DNA from: PBB1 sp046154125
Lineage (GTDB): Bacteria > Pseudomonadota > Gammaproteobacteria > Burkholderiales > Burkholderiaceae_C
Direction of reading: 5' to 3'
NCBI GenBank assembly: GCA_046154125.1
Contig: JBJXEJ010000115.1
Location: 9,380 to 73,379, forward strand
DNA length: 64,000 nt
The notes below the pieces were generated by a model. The model worked only from the letters and a program-made list of their open reading frames with translations, made no database searches and was not told where the DNA came from. Shown here piece by piece: positions 1 through 7,828 of this stretch. Each line of letters opens with the position of its first letter. The stretch's first letter is position 1. A program made the position numbers and the translations under genes.

Positions 1-700
1 AGAGATCGGCCAACCTCGCCAGAGCGCGCACGTCACGCAGGCGCAGTCGGCCACCTTCTATGTGGTGCAGCCCGCGCCGCTCGAGCTTGCGCAGCGTCTT
101 GTTGGTGTGCACCAGGGACAGGCCCAGACCATCGGCGATGTGCTGCTGAGTCAGCGGAAACGGAACGCCATCGGCGCTGCCCGACGGCATCACCGCCGCA
201 GCGCGCTTGAAGAGCAGGATCAGCAACGTCGCAATGCGCTCCTCGGCGCTGCGCCGACCCACCGAAAGCAGGTTGTCGTCGACCAGCGATTCCTCGTGCG
301 CGGCAAGCCAGGTGATGTCGAAGCCGATGCTCGGCGCCGCACGGTGCAGTGCCCACAGGGCGTCGCGCTGGAAGGTGCACAGGCTTGCGTCGCTGAGTGC
401 TTCGACGCCGTGCGCAGACGCCTCGGTCATCTTCTGCTGCACGCCGATGAAGTCGCCAGGCAACAGGAAGTTGAGAATCTGTCGCCGTCCGTCGGAAAGC
501 GTCTTGAAGCGGAATGCCCAGCCCGAGAACAGCGTGAACAATGGAGCGTCGGTCTGCCCTTCCTGGATGATGGAGGCACCCGCCGGCACGTCGATTCGAC
601 GCTTCTTCAGCGACTGGATGAGATCAAGATCGCCGGGCTGATGCGGCACGAACAGCGGCAGCGCGCGCAACGGGCACTGGTCGCAGGGGATGTCGTTCAC
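1..700 (-). CDS. Crp/Fnr family transcription regulator (3' end beyond window)
   Basis: Cyclic-nucleotide-binding-fold regulator with a C-terminal winged HTH; 233 codons are visible and the C-terminus runs off the left edge. The N-terminus has a CDQC motif (C6, C9), followed by the Crp-type beta-roll (about 35-120), a dimer helix and an HTH around 182-206 containing LSLVHTNKTLRKL. Compared with E. coli FNR, two N-terminal cysteines and an internal one (C108, in SLCTF) are present, but the residue at the third N-terminal cysteine position is proline, so [4Fe-4S] binding is uncertain. I chose the GTG at 700 because GGAG lies 8 nt upstream. In-frame GTG at 748 and ATG at 775 would add 16 or 25 residues. 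It diverges from the BLUF gene, leaving about 108 bp between the starts. Confidence 0.85.
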   Translation of the reverse strand, partial: MNDIPCDQCPLRALPLFVPHQPGDLDLIQSLKKRRIDVPAGASIIQEGQTDAPLFTLFSGWAFRFKTLSDGRRQILNFLLPGDFIGVQQKMTEASAHGVEALSDASLCTFQRDALWALHRAAPSIGFDITWLAAHEESLVDDNLLSVGRRSAEERIATLLILLFKRAAAVMPSGSADGVPFPLTQQHIADGLGLSLVHTNKTLRKLERRGLHHIEGGRLRLRDVRALARLADL

Positions 701-808
701 CAGCGGCGCTCCGAAGACGACCAGCGACCCGGGTATGTCTTTGGACACAACGCGCCCGCCACCTCGCCGATACATTGCATGCACTGCCCGCTCGCCCCGC
801 GTTTGACC

Positions 809-1219
809 ATGTCGCCCAGCACCCCATCGTTGTATCGTTTTCTGTACGTCAGCGAACTCGCGCCCGCGATGCCATCCAACGTCGTGGGCCAAATTCTGCG
901 CCAGTCGCGGGAACACAACCATCAGCGGCAATTCACCGGCGCACTGCTGTTCGATGGCGAGCGATTCTGTCAGCTGCTGGAAGGCGAGTCAGCGGCCACG
1001 CTGGCGCTCATGTCGAACATCGAGCGCGATCCTCGACACTGTCGGATGAATGTGATCTTCCACGCCGTAGCAGACCAGCCGCGCCTGATGAAGCTCTGGC
1101 AGTGCGGCTACTGCGAACACGGCTCGTTCGATGTCGTCGAGACCGCGGGCCTGATCGACCCGGCGGACGCGATCAGCGCCTTCATGCGGTTGCTGAAGAC
1201 GAGCGAAATGTCGACCTGA
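809..1219 (+). CDS. Short BLUF-domain blue-light sensor protein
   Basis: A 136-residue protein that is essentially one BLUF flavin-binding photoreceptor domain with no output domain. Numbering from the ATG at 809, Y13, N37 and Q55 have exactly the spacing of AppA Tyr21, Asn45 and Gln63, the FAD-binding and proton-coupled electron-transfer residues. W97 fits AppA Trp104 after a one-residue insertion, but the AppA Met106 position is Cys99. Motifs seen are FTGALLF, CQLLEG and RDPRH. An in-frame ATG at 779 is an alternative start; neither has a clear Shine-Dalgarno. Stand-alone BLUF proteins usually act by binding a partner protein. The adjacent divergent Crp/Fnr gene is a candidate, but only by position. 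Confidence 0.9.
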   Translation: MSPSTPSLYRFLYVSELAPAMPSNVVGQILRQSREHNHQRQFTGALLFDGERFCQLLEGESAATLALMSNIERDPRHCRMNVIFHAVADQPRLMKLWQCGYCEHGSFDVVETAGLIDPADAISAFMRLLKTSEMST

Positions 1220-1241
1220 GATCGGGGCTGCGCGCGTCGGC

Positions 1242-1991
1242 TCAGGCCGGATTGTCGATCTCGATGTAACGGTGGTCGATGCCGAACTGCGTCGCCAGAT
1301 GTTCCCCAAGCGCAGGTGCGCCATAGCGCTCACTGGCATGGTGTCCAAAGGCGATGAACGCGACGCCGGTTTCGCGCGCGAGGTGCGCCTGCGGTTCGGA
1401 TATCTCGCCGGTGACGAAAACATCGGCACCGGCTTCGATGGCCGCCTCGAAATACGACTGTGCGCCCCCACTGCACCAGGCCAGGCGCGTCAGCGGACGG
1501 CCATCGCCCTCGATGCAGGTCGGCGTGCGGCCCGACAGGCGCCGCACCCGATCGGTCAGCTCGGCCATGCGGGTTGGTTTGGCCGGCGTGCCGATGAAGC
1601 CGAGAGACTGTTCGCCGAAGCGCGCATCGGCCGCCACGCCCAGTCGGACCCCCAACTGCGCGTTGTTGCCGAATTCGGCATGCGCGTCGAGCGGCAGGTG
1701 GTACGCGTAAAGGCTGATGTCGTGGGCGAGAAGTCGCTGCAACCGCTGCTTCAGCCATCCGGTGACGCGCCCATCGTGACCTCGCCAGAAAAGGCCGTGG
1801 TGCACGAGTAACGCATCGGCTTTGGCTCCGATGGCCGCGTCGATCAATGCGCGGCTGGCGGTGACGCCCGAGACGAGGCGCAGCACCTCATCGCGACCCT
1901 CAACCTGCAAACCGTTCGGCCCATAATCCTTGAAGCTCGACGTCTGCAGCAACGCGGACAGATACGAATCTATTTCGGAACGACGGGCCAC
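1242..1991 (-). CDS. Nif3-like dinuclear metal centre hexameric protein
   Basis: A 249-residue member of the NIF3/YbgI (DUF34) family, matching the usual length of about 250. Metal-ligand type motifs are visible: VHHGLFW, HLPLDAHAEFGNN and the C-terminal GHHASERYG. The first two histidines, the Asp and the late His-Glu region form the dinuclear site in structures of this family. The start is the GTG at 1991, encoding MARRSEIDSYL; earlier codons would enter the divergent htrA leader. The molecular function is unsettled: E. coli YbgI has been linked to DNA-damage tolerance and some annotations call it GTP cyclohydrolase I type 2. It sits back-to-back with htrA, with 12 bp between the starts. 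Confidence 0.88.
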   Translation of the reverse strand: MARRSEIDSYLSALLQTSSFKDYGPNGLQVEGRDEVLRLVSGVTASRALIDAAIGAKADALLVHHGLFWRGHDGRVTGWLKQRLQRLLAHDISLYAYHLPLDAHAEFGNNAQLGVRLGVAADARFGEQSLGFIGTPAKPTRMAELTDRVRRLSGRTPTCIEGDGRPLTRLAWCSGGAQSYFEAAIEAGADVFVTGEISEPQAHLARETGVAFIAFGHHASERYGAPALGEHLATQFGIDHRYIEIDNPA

Positions 1992-2003
1992 TGATTCACC
2001 CTC

Positions 2004-3161
2004 ATGCAAAAAAAAACCTGGCTCATTTTCTCCCAGGCGGTCACGGTTGCCGTTGCGGTGTTGTTCGTGGTCGCCACGTTGAAGCCGGAGTGGCTTCGGC
2101 GTCACACGATCTCGGGCCTGCCGGATCTGGTCTCGATCAGCGAAGCGCCTCTCGTCACCGGTCGAGCCAGCAGCTACGCCGCGGCAGCCAAGCGTGCCTC
2201 GCCGGCGGTGGTGAGCATCACGGCCAGCAAGACTTCCACCCGAAACCCTCACTCCGGTGATCCTTGGTTCCAGTTCTTCTTCGGCGATCGGGATAACCAA
2301 CCGGAAACACAGGTGGGTCTCGGGTCCGGCGTCATCGTGTCGCCGGAAGGCTTTCTGCTGACGAACAACCACGTCATCGAGGGTGCGAGCGACATCGACG
2401 TGCAACTGCCCGACGGCCGCAGCGCGCCTGCCACGATCGTTGGTACCGACCCGGACAGCGACGTGGCGGTGCTCAAGATCGCACTGGACCGCTTGCCGGT
2501 GATGACCTTTGGCAACACCGACGGGGTACAGGTCGGCGATGCGGTGCTGGCCATCGGCAACCCGTTCGGCGTCGGGCAGACGGTGACCTCAGGCATCGTG
2601 AGCGCACTGGGGCGCGATCACCTCGGCATCAACACCTTCGAAAACTTCATCCAGACCGATGCGGCGATCAACCCTGGCAATTCGGGCGGTGCGCTGGTCG
2701 ACGCGAACGGCAATCTGCTGGGCATCAACACCGCCATCTACTCACGATCCGGCGGCAACATGGGCATCGGGTTCGCCATCCCGGCCAATATCGCCCGTCA
2801 GGTGATGGAGGGACTGATCCAGGACGGCCAGGTCACCCGCGGCTGGATCGGCGTCGAGCCGCGCGACCTGACCCCGGAGATTGCCGAAACGCTCAATATG
2901 TCGGTCAAGCAGGGCGTGCTCATCACCGGCGTTCTTCAAAACGGACCCGCCGGCGACGGGGGGATGCTTCCTGGCGACGTGGTGGTGCAGGTCGCCGACA
3001 ACCGCGTGAACAACACCGCGCAGTTGCTGAATGCTGTGGCGGCTCTGAAGCCGCAGACGACGGTTTCAATCAGCGTGCAACGCGGTGAAAAGCCGATGAG
3101 CCTCAACGTCACCGTCGCGCAGCGGCCAAAGAACCTGGCGAGCGCCGCACGCGCGCGGTAA
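2004..3161 (+). CDS. htrA: HtrA/DegS-type periplasmic serine protease, membrane-anchored
   Basis: A 385-residue trypsin-like protease of envelope protein quality control. One N-terminal hydrophobic segment (about 7-25) acts as signal anchor. The catalytic triad is H123 (TNNHVIEG), D153 (DSDVAVL) and S227 (NPGNSGGA), followed by a single PDZ domain (about 275-365) with a GVLITGV carboxylate-binding loop. One PDZ plus an uncleaved anchor resembles DegS more than the two-PDZ DegP/DegQ. In many Burkholderiales a gene of this type follows tatC, as here, although it is convergent with tatC (3 bp apart). The start ATG at 2004 is followed by a lysine-rich KK that fits an inside-facing N-terminus. Confidence 0.92.
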   Translation: MQKKTWLIFSQAVTVAVAVLFVVATLKPEWLRRHTISGLPDLVSISEAPLVTGRASSYAAAAKRASPAVVSITASKTSTRNPHSGDPWFQFFFGDRDNQPETQVGLGSGVIVSPEGFLLTNNHVIEGASDIDVQLPDGRSAPATIVGTDPDSDVAVLKIALDRLPVMTFGNTDGVQVGDAVLAIGNPFGVGQTVTSGIVSALGRDHLGINTFENFIQTDAAINPGNSGGALVDANGNLLGINTAIYSRSGGNMGIGFAIPANIARQVMEGLIQDGQVTRGWIGVEPRDLTPEIAETLNMSVKQGVLITGVLQNGPAGDGGMLPGDVVVQVADNRVNNTAQLLNAVAALKPQTTVSISVQRGEKPMSLNVTVAQRPKNLASAARAR

Positions 3162-3164
3162 GCC

Positions 3165-3950
3165 TCAAGTCGTCGGCGTGGTTTCCTCGGCAGGCGCCTG
3201 GGTGTGCTTGATGAAGATGCGTGCGGCCCATATGCCCAGTTCGTAGAGCAGGCACATCGGTATCGCCAGCGCCAGTTGGGACACGATGTCCGGCGGCGTG
3301 ATCACCGCGGCGATGATGAACGCCAGCACGACGAAATAGCTGCGGAACTCCTTCAGCTTCTGGATGCTGACGAGTCCCATGCGTGCCAGCACGACGACCA
3401 CGACCGGCACCTCGAAGGCCGCGCCGAAGGCAATGAACATCGTGAGCACGAAGCTCAGATAAGCCTCGATGTCAGGCGCAGCGGTGATGCTTTTCGGCGC
3501 GAAGCTCTGGATGAACTTGAACACCTGGCCGAACACGAAGTAGTAGCAGAACGCCACTCCGATCAGGAACAGCACGGTGCTCGAAACCACCAGGGGCAGC
3601 ACCAGCTTTTTCTCGTGTGTGTAGAGGCCCGGGGCAACGAACGCCCAGACCTGGTACAGCACCACAGGCAGCGCCAGCATGAATGCGGCCATCAGTGTGA
3701 TCTTGAGTGGCACGACGAACGGCGAGATCACGTTGGTGGCGATCAGGGTTGCACCCTTCGGCAAGCTGGCCACCAGCGGCGCCGCCAGCAGGTCGTAGAG
3801 CCCTCCGGGGCCAGGCCAGAGGCACAACACGCCGAATGCGATGCCGATCGCGATCGAGGCGCGGACCAGACGGTCCCGCAACTCGATCAGATGGGTGACA
3901 AAAGGCTGCTCGCCGCCGAGTCCATCGGGGCCGGAAGAGTTGGTGGCCAT
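3165..3950 (-). CDS. tatC: Sec-independent protein translocase TatC
   Basis: A 261-residue polytopic inner-membrane protein, the twin-arginine signal receptor of the Tat translocase. The cytoplasmic N-terminal motif HLIELRDRL is the TatC signature, followed by six hydrophobic segments (about 32-52, 77-105, 120-145, 165-190, 205-220, 225-240). Length is normal for TatC (about 250-260). It is the last gene of a tatA-tatB-tatC cluster and begins 3 nt after the tatB stop. Predicted Tat-like N-termini elsewhere in the window (lytic transglycosylase at 50.15 kb, TlpA at 23.05 kb) may be clients, which is a guess from paired arginines only. Confidence 0.96.
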   Translation of the reverse strand: MATNSSGPDGLGGEQPFVTHLIELRDRLVRASIAIGIAFGVLCLWPGPGGLYDLLAAPLVASLPKGATLIATNVISPFVVPLKITLMAAFMLALPVVLYQVWAFVAPGLYTHEKKLVLPLVVSSTVLFLIGVAFCYYFVFGQVFKFIQSFAPKSITAAPDIEAYLSFVLTMFIAFGAAFEVPVVVVVLARMGLVSIQKLKEFRSYFVVLAFIIAAVITPPDIVSQLALAIPMCLLYELGIWAARIFIKHTQAPAEETTPTT

Positions 3951-3953
3951 CGA

Positions 3954-4451
3954 TCAGGCCGACGAGCGAGGAGGGCGAAAGCGCGCCACCCGGGCCGCCC
4001 CGGACAGCGCCTTGCCGCGAATTCCGTGTCGCTGCTTGTACCACTGCGGCATCGCGCTGCGCTTGAGACGCCAATGCTTCTTCGGATTGCGATAGTCGGG
4101 CAGCGGCGTCAGCAAGGTGTCGTATCGGTTGTGGTCGGGCGAATAGGTGTCAACTGCAGACCCATCCGAGCCTTCGACGGTGTTGCGCAAATCGGAACTC
4201 GTCTGATGGATCTCGTTGGACACGGTCTGCTCGACGCTGCGGGCAGCGTCCTCGAACTGCCCCTTCATCTTCTTGAGTTCTTCGAGTTCGATCGAGCGAT
4301 TGACCTCGGACTTGACGTCCGCGACATAACGCTGCATCTTGCCGATCAGGTGACCGACCGTGCGCGCCACCTTCGGCAGCCGCTCGGGGCCGATGACCAT
4401 CAAGGCCACCGCGCCGATGAGCGCCAGCTTGTCGAAGCCGAAATCAATCAC
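3954..4451 (-). CDS. tatB: Sec-independent protein translocase TatB
   Basis: A 165-residue protein with one N-terminal membrane helix (MIDFGFDKLALIGAVALMVI), a GPERLP hinge typical of TatB rather than TatA, then a long charged amphipathic helix (about 22-85) and a variable basic tail. It forms the substrate-receptor complex with TatC. Its ATG overlaps the tatA stop by 4 nt (ATGA), indicating translational coupling. The C-terminal tail (about 110-165) is rich in Arg and Pro and is not conserved in the family. Confidence 0.95.
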   Translation of the reverse strand: MIDFGFDKLALIGAVALMVIGPERLPKVARTVGHLIGKMQRYVADVKSEVNRSIELEELKKMKGQFEDAARSVEQTVSNEIHQTSSDLRNTVEGSDGSAVDTYSPDHNRYDTLLTPLPDYRNPKKHWRLKRSAMPQWYKQRHGIRGKALSGAARVARFRPPRSSA

Positions 4452-4684
4452 GACTTGGTTTTGGCTTCCACGTCGACCGTGTTCGCATCAGCCGCCTTTT
4501 GCGAGGTCACCTGCTGTGCAGGGTTGGCCGCGTCAGGGGCCGCGCCGCCGTCCTTCATGCCATCCTTGAACCCCTTGACGGCACCGCCGAGATCGGATCC
4601 GACGTTCTTCAATTTCTTGGTGCCGAACACCAGCACCACGATCACCAAAACGATCAGCCAATGCCAGATGCTGAATGAGCCCAT
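4448..4684 (-). CDS. tatA: Sec-independent protein translocase TatA
   Basis: A 78-residue pore-forming Tat subunit: short periplasmic N-terminus (MGSFSIWHW), membrane helix about 7-21, FGTKKL hinge and amphipathic helix about 23-42 (VGSDLGGAVKGFK), then an acidic and alanine-rich tail. The TKKL hinge separates TatA from TatB (PERLP). An AAGGAGAG Shine-Dalgarno lies just upstream of the ATG. First gene of the tatABC unit and downstream of hinT with a 35-bp gap. Confidence 0.96.
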   Translation of the reverse strand: MGSFSIWHWLIVLVIVVLVFGTKKLKNVGSDLGGAVKGFKDGMKDGGAAPDAANPAQQVTSQKAADANTVDVEAKTKS

Positions 4685-4719
4685 GTTTATCTCTCCTTGA
4701 AAGGACCGCGGATTCTAGG

Positions 4720-5079
4720 TCAGCCCTGTTTCCAGGGCCTCGGGCCGCCGATCACGTGCATGTGCAGGTGATAAACCTCCTGCCCTCCGTCGCGTCCGGT
4801 GTTGATGATGGTGCGAAACCCGTTGTCGGCACCGTGCACCTTTGCCATCCCCGGCGCCAGCAGCAGCATCTTGCCAAGCAGCCGTTCGTGCTCGGGAGTC
4901 ACATCGGCATGCGTCGCGATGTGCTGCTTGGGAATGATCAGCAGGTGCACCGGCGCCCACGGATGGATGTCGTGGAAGACCAGCACGTCGTCGTCTTCGT
5001 AGGCCTTGCGGCTCGGGATCTGCCCTTCAATGATCTTGCAGAAAAGGCAGTTCGGATCGTGTGTCATGTCGTTGCCCAT
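4720..5079 (-). CDS. hinT: HIT-family nucleoside phosphoramidase (HinT)
   Basis: A 119-residue histidine triad protein that hydrolyses adenosine phosphoramidates and aminoacyl-adenylates. The HIT motif HLHMHV gives H104, H106 and H108; the N-terminal CLFCKIIEG and FHDIHPWAPVHLLIIPK are typical. The CxxC near residue 11-14 with the His residues is the zinc-binding variant seen in many HIT proteins. A start at M5 (ATG at 5067) is equally plausible, as neither has a strong ribosome site. Position between DUF4870 and tatA matches the common Burkholderiales order. Confidence 0.95.
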   Translation of the reverse strand: MGNDMTHDPNCLFCKIIEGQIPSRKAYEDDDVLVFHDIHPWAPVHLLIIPKQHIATHADVTPEHERLLGKMLLLAPGMAKVHGADNGFRTIINTGRDGGQEVYHLHMHVIGGPRPWKQG

Positions 5080-5094
5080 CGGTCGGTTCGTCGT

Positions 5095-5475
5095 TCAGCC
5101 CAGCGGCATCGGCTGGTTGCGATTCAGCCTGATCCATCCGCGAACGATGCGGTAAAGGAACCAGATGGAAACCAGCCCCCAAGCGATCCAGCCAGGAACA
5201 AGAAACAGCAGCCACAGCGGCGCCGTCACCAGGTACAAACCGCCCGCCCAGAGCACGCTGCGGATGCGCCAGCTGAAGTGGGATTCCTGCCAGGTCCCGG
5301 CAGCGTCGTCCTTCTTCACCAAGTCGATCAGGAACGCGACGATCAGCAACACGACGCTGGCCTGCACGCCCGGCAGCACCGCACCGACTGCCACGATGGT
5401 GTGCAGCAGGTAGCTGATGTGTCCGACGGTCTTCAGCGAGTCGTCGGGTTCACGCAGGTCGATCGTGTCGTTCAT
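5095..5475 (-). CDS. DUF4870-type small membrane protein
   Basis: A 126-residue protein with three or four hydrophobic segments (about 25-50, 72-90, 92-112) and the conserved DUF4870-like layout: hydrophobic helix, YLLHT..., a charged DLVKKDDAAGTWQESHF loop, then two more helices. No function is known. Its ATG overlaps the hisE stop by 4 nt, so it is translated with the histidine genes, a linkage common in Burkholderiales, although nothing ties it to histidine biosynthesis. Confidence 0.82.
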   Translation of the reverse strand: MNDTIDLREPDDSLKTVGHISYLLHTIVAVGAVLPGVQASVVLLIVAFLIDLVKKDDAAGTWQESHFSWRIRSVLWAGGLYLVTAPLWLLFLVPGWIAWGLVSIWFLYRIVRGWIRLNRNQPMPLG

Positions 5476-5843
5476 GTGCCGCTGGACTCCCGGTCGCGAA
5501 GCTTGCGGGCCGCAAACTCCTCCAGCCCTGAGAGTCCCTCGCGTCGTTGCAGTTCCGTCAGCACGTCGGCGGGCGTCAACCCGAAGGCGCTGAGCGCCAG
5601 CATCGAATGGAACCAGAGGTCGGCCACTTCGTAGATCACCTTCTCCGGATCGCCGTCCTTGGCAGCCATCACGACCTCTGTGGCTTCCTCGCCGATCTTC
5701 TTCAGAATGGCGTCGGTGCCCTTGTGGAAGAGGCGCGCGACGTAGCTCTTGTCCGGGTCGCCGGTCTTGCGAGCCTCGATGACCTCGGCCAGGCGCGCCA
5801 GCACGTCCTGCGACAAAGGGGTGGTTACCGCAGGAGGGGTCAT
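5472..5843 (-). CDS. hisE: Phosphoribosyl-ATP pyrophosphatase
   Basis: A 123-residue HisE of the MazG-like all-alpha NTP pyrophosphatase fold, catalysing the second step of histidine synthesis (PR-ATP to PR-AMP). Metal-binding motifs are EEATEVVMAAK and YEVADLWFH. The ATG overlaps the hisI stop by 4 nt. Here hisE and hisI are separate genes, unlike the fused HisIE of enterobacteria. Confidence 0.96.
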   Translation of the reverse strand: MTPPAVTTPLSQDVLARLAEVIEARKTGDPDKSYVARLFHKGTDAILKKIGEEATEVVMAAKDGDPEKVIYEVADLWFHSMLALSAFGLTPADVLTELQRREGLSGLEEFAARKLRDRESSGT

Positions 5844-6229
5844 TTGTAGATGTGCTCCGGGTCTTTCAGCACAGGCTCGACGGTGTGCCAGGCGCCGTCA
5901 CGGTAGCGCTGATAGAAGCAGGAATGTCGACCCGTGTGACAGGCAATTCCTGGGTTGTGGCCGATCTGCTCCACCTTCATCAACACCACGTCGTTATCGC
6001 AGTCCAGGCGCAATTCATGCACTTTCTGGATGTGACCGGATTCCTCGCCCTTGTGCCACAGGCGGCTGCGGGAGCGGCTCCAGTAGACCGCTTCACCGAG
6101 CTCGGCGGTGCGCTGCAAAGCCTCACGGTTCATGAAAGCGAACATCAGGACATCGTTGCTTCCGACCTCCTGCGCGATCACCGGGACCAAGCCGTACTCG
6201 TCCCATTTCACATCGTCGATCCAGCTCAT
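5840..6229 (-). CDS. hisI: Phosphoribosyl-AMP cyclohydrolase
   Basis: A 129-residue HisI opening the purine ring of PR-AMP, the third step of histidine synthesis. The zinc and magnesium ligands are visible in DCDNDVVLMKVEQ and in GIACHTGRHSCFY (two cysteines plus the upstream Asp/Cys). The N-terminus WDEYGLVPVIAQ is typical. The rest of the histidine operon (hisF, hisA, hisH and others) is not upstream. Instead a mutT gene ends 42 bp before, so hisI is either the head of this operon or is read from upstream. Confidence 0.96.
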   Translation of the reverse strand: MSWIDDVKWDEYGLVPVIAQEVGSNDVLMFAFMNREALQRTAELGEAVYWSRSRSRLWHKGEESGHIQKVHELRLDCDNDVVLMKVEQIGHNPGIACHTGRHSCFYQRYRDGAWHTVEPVLKDPEHIYK

Positions 6230-6271
6230 CGAGTCAGTGTAGCAACCGGGTTCACCCTGACCGAAACGGGC

Positions 6272-6736
6272 TCATCCACGATGGGTCGCTCCGGGGTGGC
6301 GCCGCTCCTCGGCGAACCAGCGGAGCACCGGGATCGTTCCTGGAAGCACCGGTTGCACTTCGACCGGCAGCGTCTGCCACGACATCGCCTGCGCCTCACG
6401 CATCTCGAAGGCACCGCTCCACGCGTAAACCTTGCAGAAATGCAGTCGCACCAGCGCATGGGGGTAATCGACCATCTCGACCTGCCACGGGTGCACCTCG
6501 CCGATGACGATGCCGATCTCTTCGTGCAGTTCGCGTCGCAGCGCCGCCTCAACGCTTTCGCCGGCTTCCAGCTTGCCACCAGGGAATTCCCAGTAGCCGG
6601 CATAGACCTTTCCCACCGGGCGCGAGGTCATCAGGAAATGGCCTTCAGAGTTGATCAGGACGCCCACCGCGACATCCACCGGGTGGCGCGGTTCCACGCC
6701 CGCCACGTCGACCGGCGTTCTCTCGGAAGCACTCAC
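6272..6736 (-). CDS. mutT: Nudix hydrolase, MutT-type (8-oxo-dGTP diphosphatase)
   Basis: A 154-residue Nudix protein. The box GKLEAGESVEAALRRELHEE starting near residue 57 has the consensus Gly, Glu and REL-EE residues; WEFPGGK precedes it, as in MutT, which sanitises oxidised guanine nucleotides. The GTG start overlaps the stop of the upstream ATPase by 4 nt (GTGA), so the pair is co-translated. The ATPase-mutT pairing is familiar from Burkholderia-type genomes. Confidence 0.88.
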   Translation of the reverse strand: MSASERTPVDVAGVEPRHPVDVAVGVLINSEGHFLMTSRPVGKVYAGYWEFPGGKLEAGESVEAALRRELHEEIGIVIGEVHPWQVEMVDYPHALVRLHFCKVYAWSGAFEMREAQAMSWQTLPVEVQPVLPGTIPVLRWFAEERRHPGATHRG

Positions 6737-7614
6737 CCCGGCATCCGCCCGCTGTAGTCCTTGGCGAACTGGTAGGCGACCCGGCCCGACCGCGATCCGC
6801 GTTCGAGCGCCCAGACCAGGCTTTCCGGCCGGGCGGCTTCGATCGCGGCTTCGCTGACACCGAACCCACGCAGCCACTGCGCGACGATGGCGAGGTACTC
6901 GTCCTGCGTGAACGGATAGAAGCTCACCCAGAGGCCGAAGCGCTCGCTCAGCGAGATCTTCTCTTCGACCACCTCGCCGGGATGGACCTCGCCGTTCTCC
7001 AGGTGCTGGTAGGTCAGGTTCTCGGCCATGTACTCGGGCAGCAGGTGGCGGCGGTTGCTGGTGGCATAGATCACCACGTTGTCCGACGCCTGCGACACCG
7101 TGCCGTCGAGGATCGACTTCAGCGCCTTGTAGCCGGGCTCTCCCTCGTCGAAGCTGAGGTCGTCGCAGTAGACGATGAAGCGCTCGGGCCGTTCGGCGAC
7201 CAAATCGACGATGTCGGTCAGATCGACCAGGTCGGCCTTGTCGACCTCGATCAGGCGCAGGCCGCGCGGCGCGAATTCGTTCAGGCAAGCCTTGATCAGC
7301 GAGCTCTTGCCGGTGCCGCGCGCGCCGGTCAGCAGCACGTTGTTGGCGGTGCGCCCGTCGACGAACTGCTCGGTGTTGCGCAGCAGGCGCTCCTTTTGCG
7401 GCTCGACTTCGACCAGGTCGACGAGACGGATCGCCGCGACGTGGCGCACCGGCTCCAGCGCGCTGCCCCCGGCGCTGCGCCGACGGTACCGAAAGGCAAT
7501 AGACGCGGTCCAGTCGGGCGCTGTCAACGGGTGCGGCAACACCGCTTCGAGCCGGGACAGCACCGTTTCAGCGCGCTGGATCAGATGCAGCAGGAGGTCA
7601 GACGGGATCGACAT
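6733..7614 (-). CDS. DUF815-family P-loop ATPase
   Basis: A 293-residue AAA-type ATPase of unknown role. Walker A is GARGTGKS (about 94-101), Walker B-like FIVYCDDLSF, and sensor region YATSNRRHLLP; DUF815 proteins carry this arrangement. I took the ATG at 7614 (MSIPSDLLLHL) because family N-termini begin there; an open frame continues to 7815 without recognisable content. It is co-translated with mutT. Length and motif order match family members of about 280-300 residues. Confidence 0.85.
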   Translation of the reverse strand: MSIPSDLLLHLIQRAETVLSRLEAVLPHPLTAPDWTASIAFRYRRRSAGGSALEPVRHVAAIRLVDLVEVEPQKERLLRNTEQFVDGRTANNVLLTGARGTGKSSLIKACLNEFAPRGLRLIEVDKADLVDLTDIVDLVAERPERFIVYCDDLSFDEGEPGYKALKSILDGTVSQASDNVVIYATSNRRHLLPEYMAENLTYQHLENGEVHPGEVVEEKISLSERFGLWVSFYPFTQDEYLAIVAQWLRGFGVSEAAIEAARPESLVWALERGSRSGRVAYQFAKDYSGRMPG

Positions 7615-7828
7615 GCGGGGTGGTGCGGGGCGCGCGTGATGCGAAAAGCAGGCAGTGTAGCGAGGGGTGCCGCCTGCGACCTTCCGGCTCGGATCGGGAG
7701 TTCTGTCAGACTGCCAACCATCCGCGAGTGCTTGCGAGCATGCGGCTGGGCGGTGTTCGAAAGCAGCCCGGTAACGATGCCGGCAGCAGCCGCGGCGCCC
7801 CCGAGCCCAGGGCACAACAGGGGCCAGG
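7615..7828. other. Intergenic region between slmA and the DUF815 ATPase gene
   Basis: This 214-bp stretch separates the end of slmA (7829) from the start of the ATPase gene (7614), both on the minus strand. It must hold the ATPase-mutT promoter if those genes are not read from slmA. I see no convincing -35/-10 pair, small gene or terminator. Confidence 0.5.

Noticed and set aside
62..808. Plus-strand open frame leading into the BLUF gene
   Set aside because: It is antisense to the Crp/Fnr gene, whose minus-strand translation has recognisable domains; only the part from 809 encodes a domain.
3204..4700. Long plus-strand frame of 498 codons
   Set aside because: Lies opposite tatC, tatB and tatA, all with strong family motifs; its product is His/Arg/Gln-rich low-complexity as expected of a GC-rich antisense frame.
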